Of a stretch of DNA of 64,000 nt, positions 47,970 through 58,978 are shown one piece after another. The number at the start of each line of letters is the position of its first letter. Position 1 is the stretch's first letter. Source of the DNA: Neoceratodus forsteri (Eukaryota > Chordata > Ceratodontiformes > Ceratodontidae). The position numbers and the translations under genes are program-made. The stretch is taken from assembly GCA_016271365.2 (NCBI GenBank), contig CM057452.1, forward strand, positions 827,110,001-827,174,000. The letters run 5' to 3'. The notes under the pieces are model-generated. The model saw only the letters and a list, made by a program, of their open reading frames with translations. It made no database searches and had not been told where the DNA came from.

Positions 47970-48499
47970 CTATCAAAGTCAGCACCTCTGAAGTCCCATA
48001 TTTTGCCTTGGAATGGGATGATTTAGTTCTAGTGGCCAAATTGAACCATACTATGTGATGGTCACTGGCACCCAGGTGACCTTCTACTTGGAGATCTGTG
48101 ATCCTTTCCCCATTAGTCAGTAAGCCAAGTGACTGTGAAAATCACCTTTTGGGCAGAAGTTGCTTAATGACAGTTATATTATTTCTGAGGTGGGGTCCTC
48201 AAAGGCTATGTTGAAAATTTGGGGTCAATATCTCAAAATGACCAAATTACGCACAAAGTTGAAACACCCATTGAATACATAGGACTCCATTTACCTTAAT
48301 TCATCATACTGCAGTCACCAATTCCAGCAGCAAGATGTGTCTTCCATCAGGAGTGTCATTCAAACCTGGGACCTGTTCAGGTAGATGGGTCTGTGGGGTG
48401 TCAAGGAGGGGTTGGGAGGTGGTGCATGGTGGGTGGTCAGGTAAGGGTATGGGAGTAATCAGCGATGAACTGTTTTTTCTTTTACAGGTTTAAATAAAA

Positions 48500-48810
48500 C
48501 AAAAAATCAACTGGACGAAAACAGAAAGCGATGGGATGGTGGGGGTGTCACTAGACACCAAGGAACCTCACAACAATGGGGACAGCCATCAGATTTGGGG
48601 GTGCCACTAGACACTAGGGAATGTCAGAAATAATGGGTAGAGCGATCGGATTGGGGGACACTAGACAGAAGGGATAAAACTCATTACGGGAATGGTGATC
48701 AGTGGAGGGAGGGGGCACTAGATGTAACCAGGGAAACAAAGGGCTGGCAACTGGAGGGTGGGTGGTGCCACTAGACTACAGGAAAAGTAAAAAAAAATAT
48801 GGGGGATGGC
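48500..48810. repeat. Minisatellite, related to that at 34.9 kb
   Basis: About five imperfect units of 60 bases share GGGGGTGCCACTAGACA, an A-rich part and ATGGGNANNGCNATC. The landmark CCACTAGAC is the same as in 34890-35345. Confidence 0.65.
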
Positions 48811-49900
48811 CATAACTATGATTAGCAACCATTGCTAATCAAGCTGGAAACTGACTCATGTTTCCCAGTTCTTGGGTTGCAAATTGCAATGTTAACCCAC
48901 TTATTTTACACCTTGACTTGTCTCTTGTTGCTATTGCAGGCTCTTCCCTGTTTGCAAATGTACCTTGCATTGTTTGAGATTCATTATTGTACATACTAGT
49001 CACTTTATTAATTTTTTATGTTGTCTTGCATGCACAGTGCAGACAACATATTGGGGTTGCTTCAGTGGAGAAGTGAGTTTTGGAGGTGTGGTCCTGCTGC
49101 AGCCAATAGTGCCTCTGCTTTTTGTGGCTGAGCTCTGTGGTGCCAATGACATAGCATGCTGTCTATGACAGCAGTTGGGAAAGGTGCCACCACCTTGAAA
49201 GAATTAGCTGCTGCAATCAGTGAGTGCCATGGAGCGGTCCCTGATTGCAGCAGTCAATTACTGCTTGCCTGCTGGTGTCCCCGTCAAGCAACATGGTGGC
49301 GGCTTCCCGTCAGCTTCGATAGTCCCACAGAAGCCGAGGGACAGCTGCTGCCTTTCACAATCCCTCTGAAAGCTGAAGGAGGTGCCCAGTTCCCCTGTTG
49401 GTATGCCCCTCTTAATTTAATTTGCCACGGAGATGCCCAATCCCTGTCCACATAATGCCCCCCATTTCTTGTCTACCGATGGGCTGCCCAATCCCCCCTC
49501 AGCTCATGTGACCCTCCCAACTCTGTATAAAGCAATTGGGTGCCCAATCCCCATCAGCTACAGACCCTCCCATCAAACACACAGGTGGCACACTGGGAGC
49601 CCAACCCAGCATGCAAAGTACCTGTACAAATAGAAAACCTTCCGCATTGTTCTTTCTTTCTTTCCTGGTTTAACCTGTAAATCAAAATGGTCCCCTAGTT
49701 GAGTTCGGTACCCTCCCCAACCCACAGCCACCCTCTGTGCACCACCTCTCCACAACCTCCTCACCCAATACATACCTGTGGAGCCCAGCACGATGATCTT
49801 TGGTGGAGGCGGGAACATGTCTGTACTCTTCAAAACCAACCGCTAACTGAAGAAATGCCGTAAGCTGTACAATGGCATAAATATTTTTTTTAACTTCTGA
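48811..49900. other. No gene seen
   Basis: No coding, RNA or named transposon signal. Short inverted repeats (GATTAGCAA/TTGCTAATC) lie near 48820. Confidence 0.4.
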
Positions 49901-50725
49901 GGCTATCTCGGCCATTTTTTTGACTTTTGCCACCAAATTTTCAACATAGGGTTTTTGGGACCCCTCCTCATGAATTCACTCACTGTCATGGCATTATTTA
50001 GTCCTGAAAGGTGACTTTGAGGTCACTGCGCAGAATCACCTTATGGGACGGAGTAATGAAATGACAGTGTCGCTGTCCATGAGGTGGCCTCTCAAAAAGC
50101 CTATGTTACAAATTTGGTTAAAAATTCCAAAAATGACTGTGTTACGAGAAAGCATGCTGCACAGTTTCCACATGCACTTGTAACTTTGCCAATTTGTAAT
50201 ATTTTCACTCCAGATTTTCAACATTGGCATTTTCACCTCCTTATGAACAGTGTAGCTGTCATTTTCACATCCTGGCTGAAATGTGTTTTCACTACCAAGC
50301 AGAATAACCCGGGTCGGTGTGGGAAACCAGTGTTTGGGACAGATTACAAAAATCACAGCAACACTTGTTCATGAGCAGACGCCCTAAAATGCCTATGCTG
50401 AAAATTTGCATAAAAAGTCCATAAAATTACTATGTTTTATTTTATTTATTTAGTTTTGTTGACCAGGTAAGTGCACTAGACAAATCCTGCCTATTTTCAG
50501 GCACGACATGGGAGAAGGGATACAGATGAATGCTAACTGACCTTGAACCAGATTAAGCTGTTGGTGGTATTTTTTTAGTGAATGAGGGAATCCAGGACAG
50601 GGAAATTCCCTACTCTGTGTGACAGAGGGCGCTGTACCCTTGTGGATTCTCCTCAGTGTGTGGGAGTTTGTTGGTGTGGACTGACGTGCGGGAGGCTGAG
50701 GAGCAGATCACCTCCTCAGCTCCCG

Positions 50726-52852
50726 ATGGAAGCCGTGATCGAGATGGAATCGGAACCGGTTTTGGACTTAACAGTTTCTACAGCACTTTCTCAGTTACCT
50801 GATGTGGATTGCTCCTGCAATGTCCCTTTGGAGGCAGGAGCTGCATTGCCAATCCGCGATGCTGTTGAAATTCAACTACAGCTGACTGAGCTTGACCGTC
50901 AACAGAACCTATTGTTGCGGGAATTGCAACAGTACCGGGAGGATGTCCTTGCACCCTGTAACAGGAAGAACCACATATTGCTCCTAGGCCAGACCTTGTT
51001 GCTGAAACGCCGACTATGGAGCTCTCGGAGCTGCCCTCTGTACAACCCTCCTGCTTCTCCTGTGAAGTTCGGGCCGGAATGGATGAGTCCACTGTTTTAT
51101 CTGCTGCTGAAAAGTTACATTCGACTACTGGTCCTGTGGGGTTTTAATCTGCCTCTGTTCCAACTGTTTCCCTTCAAGGTCCGAATGTGGGGCTTTTCTC
51201 CATAGGCCTCTCTCAGAAAGAGAAATGGAGTCCACATGGAGGTGCAATAAGTCAATCTGCTAAGGGGCGTAAATCCCCTCCTTTAACTGTGAATGCTTCC
51301 ATTTCTTCAGAATCAGTACAGCCTTTGGATGGGGAAGCTAAAGCCCCTGCTCCTTGGGTAGCTGCAGCCTTAGAAGCTGCGAGGCGGGTAAAATCCCCTG
51401 ATGGAAATACTAGGGATGCTAATTTCCCTAAAGGAGGGGAACAAGCTCATTCTTCCCCAGTTACAGCCTCACTAATAACGCCAGGTCAGTTGCCTGCTAT
51501 GGGGTCTGATCTTGCCTCACCTACTCCTAGTCATGATATAATGAATGACATTAGACGGCTGGAAGGAGAAGGCCTACCACCTCCCACTGCCCCCCCCTGC
51601 AGCCTTGAGTGAAGGTCATGAACATCAGCAGCCCAGTCCTGCAGCCCCTTCACTGACTGAGCCCAAACAAAGTACTTCTTCATCCATATGGCATGCTAAG
51701 GTGAATGGACAGCTATTTCCTGCTATGTTTGTGTTGTTAAACAAGCCTTCTGGCAGACAAAATGCAGTAAGGTTAAAATTTAGGGATCAGTGGATGACAT
51801 TCCTAATAGACTTTTGTAGGTTGAGAACTGCTGAAAAAAGTTTGAGGTTTTATTCATATGAAATCTATGCATTAATCCATATGCCTGGGATTCTAAATTT
51901 GATATAAGTTTCAAGCATCCTGCTGGGTTGGACCATTTTGGAAACAATATCAGGCATTAAAAACACTCCTTTATGGAAGCCTTTTGGCCATCCCTTAACC
52001 AAGCCTGTTTCAAAAAACACAGTATTGTTTCACAATGAAGGAGTCAACGTTGTTGATACAACCTATTGGTTACAACAACACTGTACTGTTAAAAGCCTTC
52101 CGATACAATTCTTGATGATGAACATCTATGGACAGGGGTTGGCATTATTTGATAGATCTGCATTTAGAGAATGGTTTAACCAAGCACTTGCCTAACTGTT
52201 TTTTTTAGGTCGGGATAGGGGTGTTCTTTTTATCCGGGTCAACCGAGGGATTGTTATAAATGTGGGGCATTGGGGCATTTGAGTAACGTGTGTAACTGGT
52301 ATGTGGCTTTGTGGAGATTTAGGCCATATAGGGCACATTGCAGATGACCGATGAAATGTAACCTCTGTGATGAGCAGGGGCATACTTTTCACTCTTGCTC
52401 CTGGGCCTCTCATAATCAGTTAGATCCTGCCCTACATGCTGAGCAGGATGTGTATGTTGCCAATGCTCAGAAAGAGAAGTAGAAAATGCAGGATTTACTT
52501 CTTCAGTCTGATTTGACCACTACTGTCCCTCACATGCCATCTGCCTTTTCCCCAGTCCCTGCTGAAGAAGGTAAAGGCCAGGCTCAGGCCCTAGAACAAA
52601 TGGACACTTCTGTCCCAGTCCCTCTTTCTCCTACTGCTGTCGGACTGGATGCTGATATTTTCCCTGTTTCCCCAACTCTCCCTACTAGCTCTGAGCAGGT
52701 AGTTCTTCCCTTGGTAGGCACGGAACTCTCTCCACTAGATGTGCCCCAGACTGGTATGCCTGTGGAGGGACAGGAGTCTACTTGTATGCCCCTGGAGTAC
52801 AGTGAAATTTCCTTCAGAGAGTCACTGCTCCAAGCCTCTGAAGCCTGGATCT
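50726..52852 (+). pseudogene. Tx1/L1-like ORF1 with two CCHC zinc knuckles
   Basis: The frame opens at an ATG at 50726 (MEAVIEMESEPVLDLTV) and includes a likely coiled coil (VEIQLQLTELDRQQNLLLRE) around residues 48-72. After frameshifts, 52252-52293 encodes CYKCGALGHLSNVC and 52357-52398 encodes CNLCDEQGHTFHSC, both perfect CX2CX4HX4C knuckles. A Pro/Ser/Thr/Glu-rich tail runs to 52852. ORF1 proteins of this kind bind LINE RNA. At least three frameshifts or stops break it. Confidence 0.75.
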
Positions 52853-53106
52853 GAAGCCTTTCTTTCCCTACTAAGCCTGATCCTGTTGTAGCTTCAAATC
52901 CTTTGCCCTTACTTGACCATAGGAGAGGGATGATGATGGGGTAGATTCAGATTTCTCCTCAGTTGCTTCCTCACTCCGGAGCCTTCCCTGACACAGAATT
53001 TAAAGATAAACCTAAACCTAAAAGAGGAAAAAAGGAAGTGATATAATCATTACCATAGTCATTGACCCTATCCCACCTTATCTATAGCAAAGAAATTTCC
53101 TTTCTT

Positions 53107-53900
53107 ACTGTTAACGTAAACAGTATTAAATCACAAACAAGGAGATGTATTACTTTTGCCAGCTTATGAAAATTTGGTTCTATCATCCTCTTACAGGATA
53201 CCAGATTGAGCTCATTAAAAGATTAAAAGACGCAAAAAAGGATTGGCAGTGGGGTGTTTCCTTCTGGTCTTTAGGAGAGGATGTTTGTGATGGTTTGGGA
53301 ATATTATTCTCTAATATAGAAGTTCAAGTTTTGCAGGTTCTGGATATTGTGCTTGGCAAGGCTATGCTAATGGATATAATCATTTCCCATTGTGTATTCC
53401 GCCTTATCAATATTTATGCACCTCAGTCAAAAGCTGACAGGTCAACATTGTTTCATCGCATTTCTCATTTGCATACCTCAAAGCTGGTGTTGTGGGGAGG
53501 TGACTTTAATTGTGGTCTCGCTGCTAGAGATTGGGGTCGTAAATCTCAGAAATTATTTTGTGACACTAATGCATTATTACAAATCTTAAAGTGTAATCAT
53601 TTATTGGATGCTTATGATACATTACTGTTGTCACCTGTGCATACCTTTTATAAAGGTACTATATCATCTAGAATAGATTTCTGTTTTTTATCAGAGAGAC
53701 TTACATGTTCCAACGTTACGACTTTGCCATTAGAAACTACTGATCATATAATTCTCAAATTATCTATTGGCTCATATCAAAAGCTTCTGATGGGATGTCA
53801 TTATTGGAGGTTGAATACATCCTTGCTACAAGATGACAATCTTCACTCACAAATTCATTCCTTTTTTTTTGATATGTTCAGCAGTTGGGTTTTTGTATGA
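53107..53900 (+). pseudogene. Tx1/L1-like endonuclease domain
   Basis: Starting near 53107 the frames encode NVNSIKSQTRR, then LLQDT (a decayed catalytic glutamate segment), FRLINIYAPQSKADR, LVLWGGDFNCGLAARDWG with the catalytic DFN, SSRIDFCFLSERL and TTDHIILKLS, where TDH stands for the usual SDH. This is the apurinic/apyrimidinic-type endonuclease that nicks target DNA for L1 and Tx1 elements. One frameshift lies near 53145. Confidence 0.8.
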
Positions 53901-56309
53901 TAGTCTACTTGATTGGTGGGAAGACACTAAATGTGATTTGAAGAATCTTTTTATTCAAGTCTCTAAGACTAAAGCCAGGAATTCTTATTTAACTTATCTG
54001 AGTTATAGGGCCCAATACCTAAAACTTTTGTCACAGGCATGCTCCTCACTGAGTACTATGCGCCAACAGTTTCTAGTTGTTAAAAATAAAATGATTGATT
54101 TCCTTAAATCTCGGAACAAAGATATAGATACCAACAGAAGGTTGTCACTACTGGCACCGAGAAGAGGTAAACCCACTTGATCTTTTGGAGCAGGAACTAC
54201 CTAGATTATGTATGTCTGCTTTACAGGCCCCTGATGGGTCATGCATACAAGACACTAGAGGGTTGCGGACTATAGTTCAGTCTTACGTTTTACAAACATT
54301 TAAAAAAAAACTCTCTGATTCCTTTCATCCTTTTTATCAACATATTGATATTCCGCTATTATTACCCTCAGAAACTGAAGCACTTAGTCCCCTATTTCCA
54401 TAGACGAAATTGCTCAAGCTATTGGTTGTTTATCTGCACACACTAAACCAGGGATTGATGGACGACCTCCAACGAGTTTTGCAAAACATATGTAGATATT
54501 CTATCACCATGGTTACACGTAGTATATCATGCTGTTTGAACAGAAAAGAGACTCACAGCTAGTATGTATAATGGCATTATATGATTTTTAACAAAAACGG
54601 AATCCCAATTGTTACAAAACTGGAGACCATTGAGTTTACTAATATCAGATTATAAAATTCTGGCTAATATTTTAACTCAACGTCTTTCCAAGCTTGCCAA
54701 TAAATTGTTAATCCCTACACAAACTTGTGCTGTTCCTGGCAGAAACATCTCTCAGAATCTTGTGTATCTCAGGGAACTAAGAGGTCAAGGTCTTAGAAAT
54801 AAACTACCTGGCTATCTTTTTGGCGTTAGACCAAGAGAAGACCTTCAATGCCATATGCCACAATTATATGTGGCAATTATGAGCCATTATTGTATTCCTG
54901 TTTGGTTTTTGGAGTTGATTCAAACATTATATAATTCAGCCGAGGTTACGCCTATGGTTACTGGGCATTTGGGCTTCTCTGCTCCTTATTTGGTTGGGGT
55001 TCATCAGGGATGTCCTTTGAGCCCTCTGTTGTTTGTTTTGGCTTAGATCCTTTATTACGTTTAATTGAAGCAGATGCTAATATTTTGGCTATTGTTTCCT
55101 CAGACTGTTATTCTTTTCATAAAGTTCTGGCCTTATGGGATGATTGTGTATGTTCTGTAGCTGATTTGGATTCTGCAAAAATGTTCTTACCTTTTTGGAT
55201 TCTTCACAAGCCTGTACTGGTATTAGGATAAACACTACTAAAAGTACTTTGATGTCCTTGGAGTGCAGGCTTAGTATAGATACTTTCATCATTCCGGTTG
55301 TTACAGATAAATTAAAACTTCTTGGCATATATTTGGGTTCTTGAGAGGCTGTACAAAGTAATTGGGATGTGGTTTATGATAAGGCATACCATATGGTTAA
55401 AAAATGGCAATCCTAGAAAATGACACGTAAGAAACAGGTGTTTCTTCTAAAATCATACATTGTTCCCCTTTTTTTGTTCATTTCACATATTTTTCCATTA
55501 CCATTTTGCATGCATACGAAAATGTTGAGTCTTTTTTTTCAGCTGCTGTGGGGTAGTCATTTGAACCCTGTGAAGAGGGCACACACCTACAGACCCTGGA
55601 AAACGGGTGGACTTGGTATGATACATCCCAATGTTTATCTCTTTGGAAATTTTTTCTATAGCTCAATTAGGCCTATGTTGCTAGAAAATGATGATATGGG
55701 TTGGATGTGTATGTCACTATGGGGCCGTCCCTTTTTAACTGCTTGGGGACGGGGTAAATGGCATTCCACAGAAAAACAACTTCCTATTTATATCCAACAT
55801 ACCTTAAAGTACATTAGGATGTGGAAAGTGGAGCTCAGTTGGTTCATTTCCCATGAACGGAAATCCTTTTACACATATGTTGTATCTTCCTGCTATTTTG
55901 AGGACCCCCTTTTTAATGTACCTACTGAAGTACTACTTCACTGTTGACAAGCATAATAGATCCCAGAATCCCGAAAAAAATGCAGGATGTAATTTGGCTG
56001 TGTGCTCATCAAAAACTTAATGTGAGGGCCAATCACAAGCATAAGCAGCTTAGTGATAGGGTTTGTCAGGAACAATCATGTCAGGGGCAGTTTGAGACAA
56101 TGCAACATTTGTTTTTTGAATGTTCCCTTACCCAAAATTTTTGGACTGCATTAGCACACTGGTGGGGAGAGCCACTAATTGGTTTAATGTCTTATGATCT
56201 TTTGGTATTAGGACAGATTCCAAAGGAATGGAATAAATGGTACAAAAGCACAGCTATAGTTTTACTAGCCTGTCTTAAATGGCATATTTGGCAGGCTAGG
56301 TGTTTTTAA
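53833..56309 (+). pseudogene. Tx1/L1-like reverse transcriptase and C-terminal domain
   Basis: The linker (IQVSKTKARNSYLTYLSYRA) is followed by fingers (NWRPLSLLISDYKILANIL near 54620), TCAVPGRNISQNLVYLRE, GVHQGCPLSPLLF near 55000, and a palm whose catalytic box reads LWDD near 55135 in place of FADD. The C-terminal part (55420-56309) includes RPWKTGGLGMIHP and SCQGQFETMQHLFFECS, the CxxC/H/C segment near the end of such proteins. Stops at several points separate the pieces. Confidence 0.8.
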
Positions 56310-56762
56310 AGTGCTTCAGAATAAAGTAATACAGTTGCAAGATGTTTTTTCATATACAGGAAAAATTGGACACTCTATATGCATATGAATTCCGAACTCT
56401 CGAGATGAAGTAGGTGCTTCCTTATGGCATAATATTGGATGGGTAGGATGAGATACTGTTTCCTTTTCTTTTCTTTTTTTCTCCACATGTGAAGGAATAT
56501 TGTATATAGGATTTGGTTTTGTTGTTTTCTGTACAATGTCGACTATGTATGTCTCTTTATCTTTTGTTTTTGATATCTAATAAAATTTTCCATTCTCTTT
56601 TTCGATAAGTACCATGGGATCTTTAACATCCACCTGAACTACCACCAATCCAGACAGATGGGACCTCGGTTTCAAGTCTCATCCGAAAGATGGCACCTCA
56701 GAAGTGCAGCACCCTCTCATGCTGCACTACAGTGTCAGTACTGGGAATTAACCCAAGTGCCA

Positions 56763-58978
56763 CAGAGACATAGAAACATAGACTTTGATGGCAGATAGGA
56801 CCACTTGGCCCTCAGTCTGCCCATTTCCCTACTTACTAGATAAGCTGCAGATTCTAGTTAACCAACAGCCTATTTCCTACCTCCCCCCACTACAATTGCC
56901 TTGTGTCTGTCCCATGCATGTTTGAATTCCCCCACTGTTTTAGCCCTAACAAGCTCCCCAGGATGGCAGTTCCATGCATCCACCACTCTCTCCGTGAAAA
57001 AAGATTTCCTCACATTACCCCTGAGCCATCCCCCCTCTATCTTTAAATTGTGTCCCCTTGTTCTTACACATCTCTTTTTCTGAAATATGCTACCCTCCTG
57101 GACTTTGTTGATTCCCTTGAGGTACTTGAACGTTTCTATCATGTCCCTCCATCCCTCCTTTCATCAAGGGTATACATATTAAGCTCTCTCAGTCTCTCTT
57201 CATATGATTTCTGATGCAGACCCTGCACCATTTTAGTTGCCCTCCTCTGGACTGCTTCCATCCTGTCTATGTCCTTGTGTAGTTGAGGTTTCCAAAACTG
57301 CACACAGTACTCCAGATGGGGTCTCACCAACTGTCTGTACAGAGGGATAACCACTTCCCTTTTTCTACTTGTGATGCCCCTTCCTATGCATCCCAGTATC
57401 CCCCTGGTGCTCTCTTACTGACTTCTCACATTGCTTACCAACCTTTAGATCATCTGATATGACTACCCCCAAGTCCCGTTCCATTTTTGTTGTTGTTAGT
57501 ACCTCCCCTGCTATTGTGTACTCTTCTCCTGGGTTTTTGCTTCCCAGGTGCATTACTTTACACTTCTTTGCATTGAATCTAAGTTGCCATATGCCTGACC
57601 ATTCCTCCAACCTTGCCAAGTCCCTTCTCATCCTTTCTACCCCCCCTTGTGTATCAACTCTGCTACATATCTTTGTATCATCTGCAAAGAGGCATACCTT
57701 TCCCTCCAGACCCTCTGCAATGTCACCTATAAAGATGTTAAAGAGGACTGGACCCAGTACTGAGCCCTGAGGTACTCCACTAGTGACCCCCCTTTCTTCG
57801 GAATGTGTTCCACTCACTATTACCTTCTGTGTCCTGTTGTGCAGCTAGTTTGCAACCCAGGCTACCATCCTGGGACCCACTCCCAGGCTGGCTAACTTGA
57901 TTATTAATCTTTTGTGCAGGACTGTGTCAAATGCCTTGCTAAAGTCTAGGTAGGCCATATCCACAGCCCCTCCCTGGTCTATTACTTTGGTCACCCAGTC
58001 AAAGAAATCTATTAGATTTGTCTGACATGACCTTCCTGCTGTAAATCCATGCTGCTTTGGGTCCTGTGCCCCGCTGGCCTCTAGGTACTCAACAATTCTT
58101 TCTTTCAGAAGTGATTCCATCATTTTCCCTAGCACTGAGGTCAAACTTACAGGTCTGTAGTTTCCTGCTTCTGCCTTGCTCCCACTTTTGTGAAGGGGAA
58201 TCACATCTGCCCTCCTCCAGTCCTCAGGTACCACCCCATCCTCCCATGATTTGTTAAAAAGTGTGATCAGTGGTGTCACTAGGTCCTCCCTTAGTTCTTT
58301 TAGGATTCTGGGTGAATCCCATCAGGCACCATTGCTTTATCCACCTTGAGTTTGAGGAGTTCTTTCAGTACTCTTTCTTCTGTAAATGGACTGGTGTCAA
58401 CCCCCCTACCCTGAGTGCTTCTATTGTCTGGTTTACTTAAATCCTCCTCATCTTCTTTTGTGAATACTGAGAAAAAGTATTCATTCAGTATCTCTGCCTT
58501 TTCACTGTCTCCCTCTGCCCACCTCCCCTCTCCCTTATTAATCTTCACTATTCCTCCCTTAACCTTTCTATGCTCCCTAATGTACCTATAAAAGGTTTTA
58601 TCCCCCTTCTTAACTGAATTGGCTATTTTTTCCTCAGTTTGGGCTTTTGCTATTCTGACTGCCTTCCCCACTTCTTTCTGCTTTAATTGATACAGTTCTC
58701 TGTCATGCTCCTTCTGTGTTGCCTTATACTTTCTGAATGCAGCCTTTTTCTCCTTAACCTTCCCTGCCACCTCTTTTGAGAACCATAGTGTTTTTTTACT
58801 CCGCTTTGTTTTCTTTATCTGTTTCACACAAAGGCTTGTTGCCTCTATGATGGCAGTTTTGATTTTTCTCCATTGTTCTTCCACCCCTCCTTTTTGGCCA
58901 TTTGCTAGTGTATTCCTCAGGTATTCACCCATTTTGCCAAAGTCAGCCCTTCTAAAGTCCAGTATGCTTGTTTTTGTA
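56763..58978 (-). mobile_element. CR1 LINE copy inside the V-SINE
   Basis: It is flanked by TGCCA at 56758 and 58979, a 5-base target duplication, and the V-SINE reads on across the gap when it is removed. The 3' end has GACATAGAAACATAGAC and the GGCAGATAGGACCACTTGGC block. The 5' end is truncated in the linker (TSILDFRRADFGKMGEYL). It is the best preserved CR1 here. Confidence 0.85.
57139..58978 (-). pseudogene. CR1 ORF2 linker and reverse transcriptase, lightly broken
   Basis: Minus-strand pieces: linker and fingers to KVDKAMVPDGIHPE (58300-58978), fingers and motif A (57845-58279: WRRADVIPLHKSGSKAEAG, SCQTNLIDFFDWV, AYLDFSKAFDTVLHKRL), palm (57365-57817: SGVPQGSVLGPVLFNIFIGD and an intact FADDTKICS), and C-terminus (56870-57354: VQRRATKMVQGLHQKSY, VDAWNCHPGELVRAKTV). 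Only a few single-base changes separate the frames, so this copy is younger than the V-SINE that holds it. Confidence 0.8.

Larger units (their letters stand above)
45152..48135 (-). mobile_element. CR1 LINE copy, 5'-truncated in endonuclease
   Basis: The 3' terminus (ACATAGAAACGAGAAG) is at 45152. On the minus strand the order is the end of the endonuclease (GHLGASDHHIVWF near 48060, with the SDH motif), a basic linker (47652-47969), reverse transcriptase fingers (DGIHPRVPKDLKMEL near 47350), motif A (YHDFSKAFNTVPHRRL near 46330), an FADDTKICN box near 46075, and the C-terminal WNGLHQEVMD segment near 45340. TGAAA occurs at 45147 and 48136, a possible 5-base target duplication. A poly(A) SINE interrupts it at 46572-47206. 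Confidence 0.85.
44760..48250. repeat. Alternating inverted-repeat cluster 1 (split by CR1)
   Basis: One unit type recurs in alternating orientation: forward at about 44765-44820, reverse at 44943-45000, forward at 45045-45145, then reverse at 48141-48245 after the CR1. The unit core is GACCCAAATTTTCAA, TGTAGCCTTCTTATGACC and CCCACCTC, followed by ATATAACTGTCAT. Positions 44943-45106 form one palindrome with arms of about 58 bases; the CR1 lies in the loop of a second one with arms of about 100 bases. Confidence 0.75.
50616..56589 (+). mobile_element. Tx1/L1-like LINE, near full length
   Basis: The element sits in the V-SINE in opposite orientation, between CCCTACTC (50608) and CCATTCTC (56590), probably a duplicated target. 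It has a 5' leader, an ORF1 with two CCHC zinc knuckles, an APE-type endonuclease, a reverse transcriptase and a C-terminal domain, and ends with AATAAAATTTT. About 6 kb is a normal length for this group. Many stops and shifts show it is dead, but it is the most complete LINE in the window. Confidence 0.85.
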
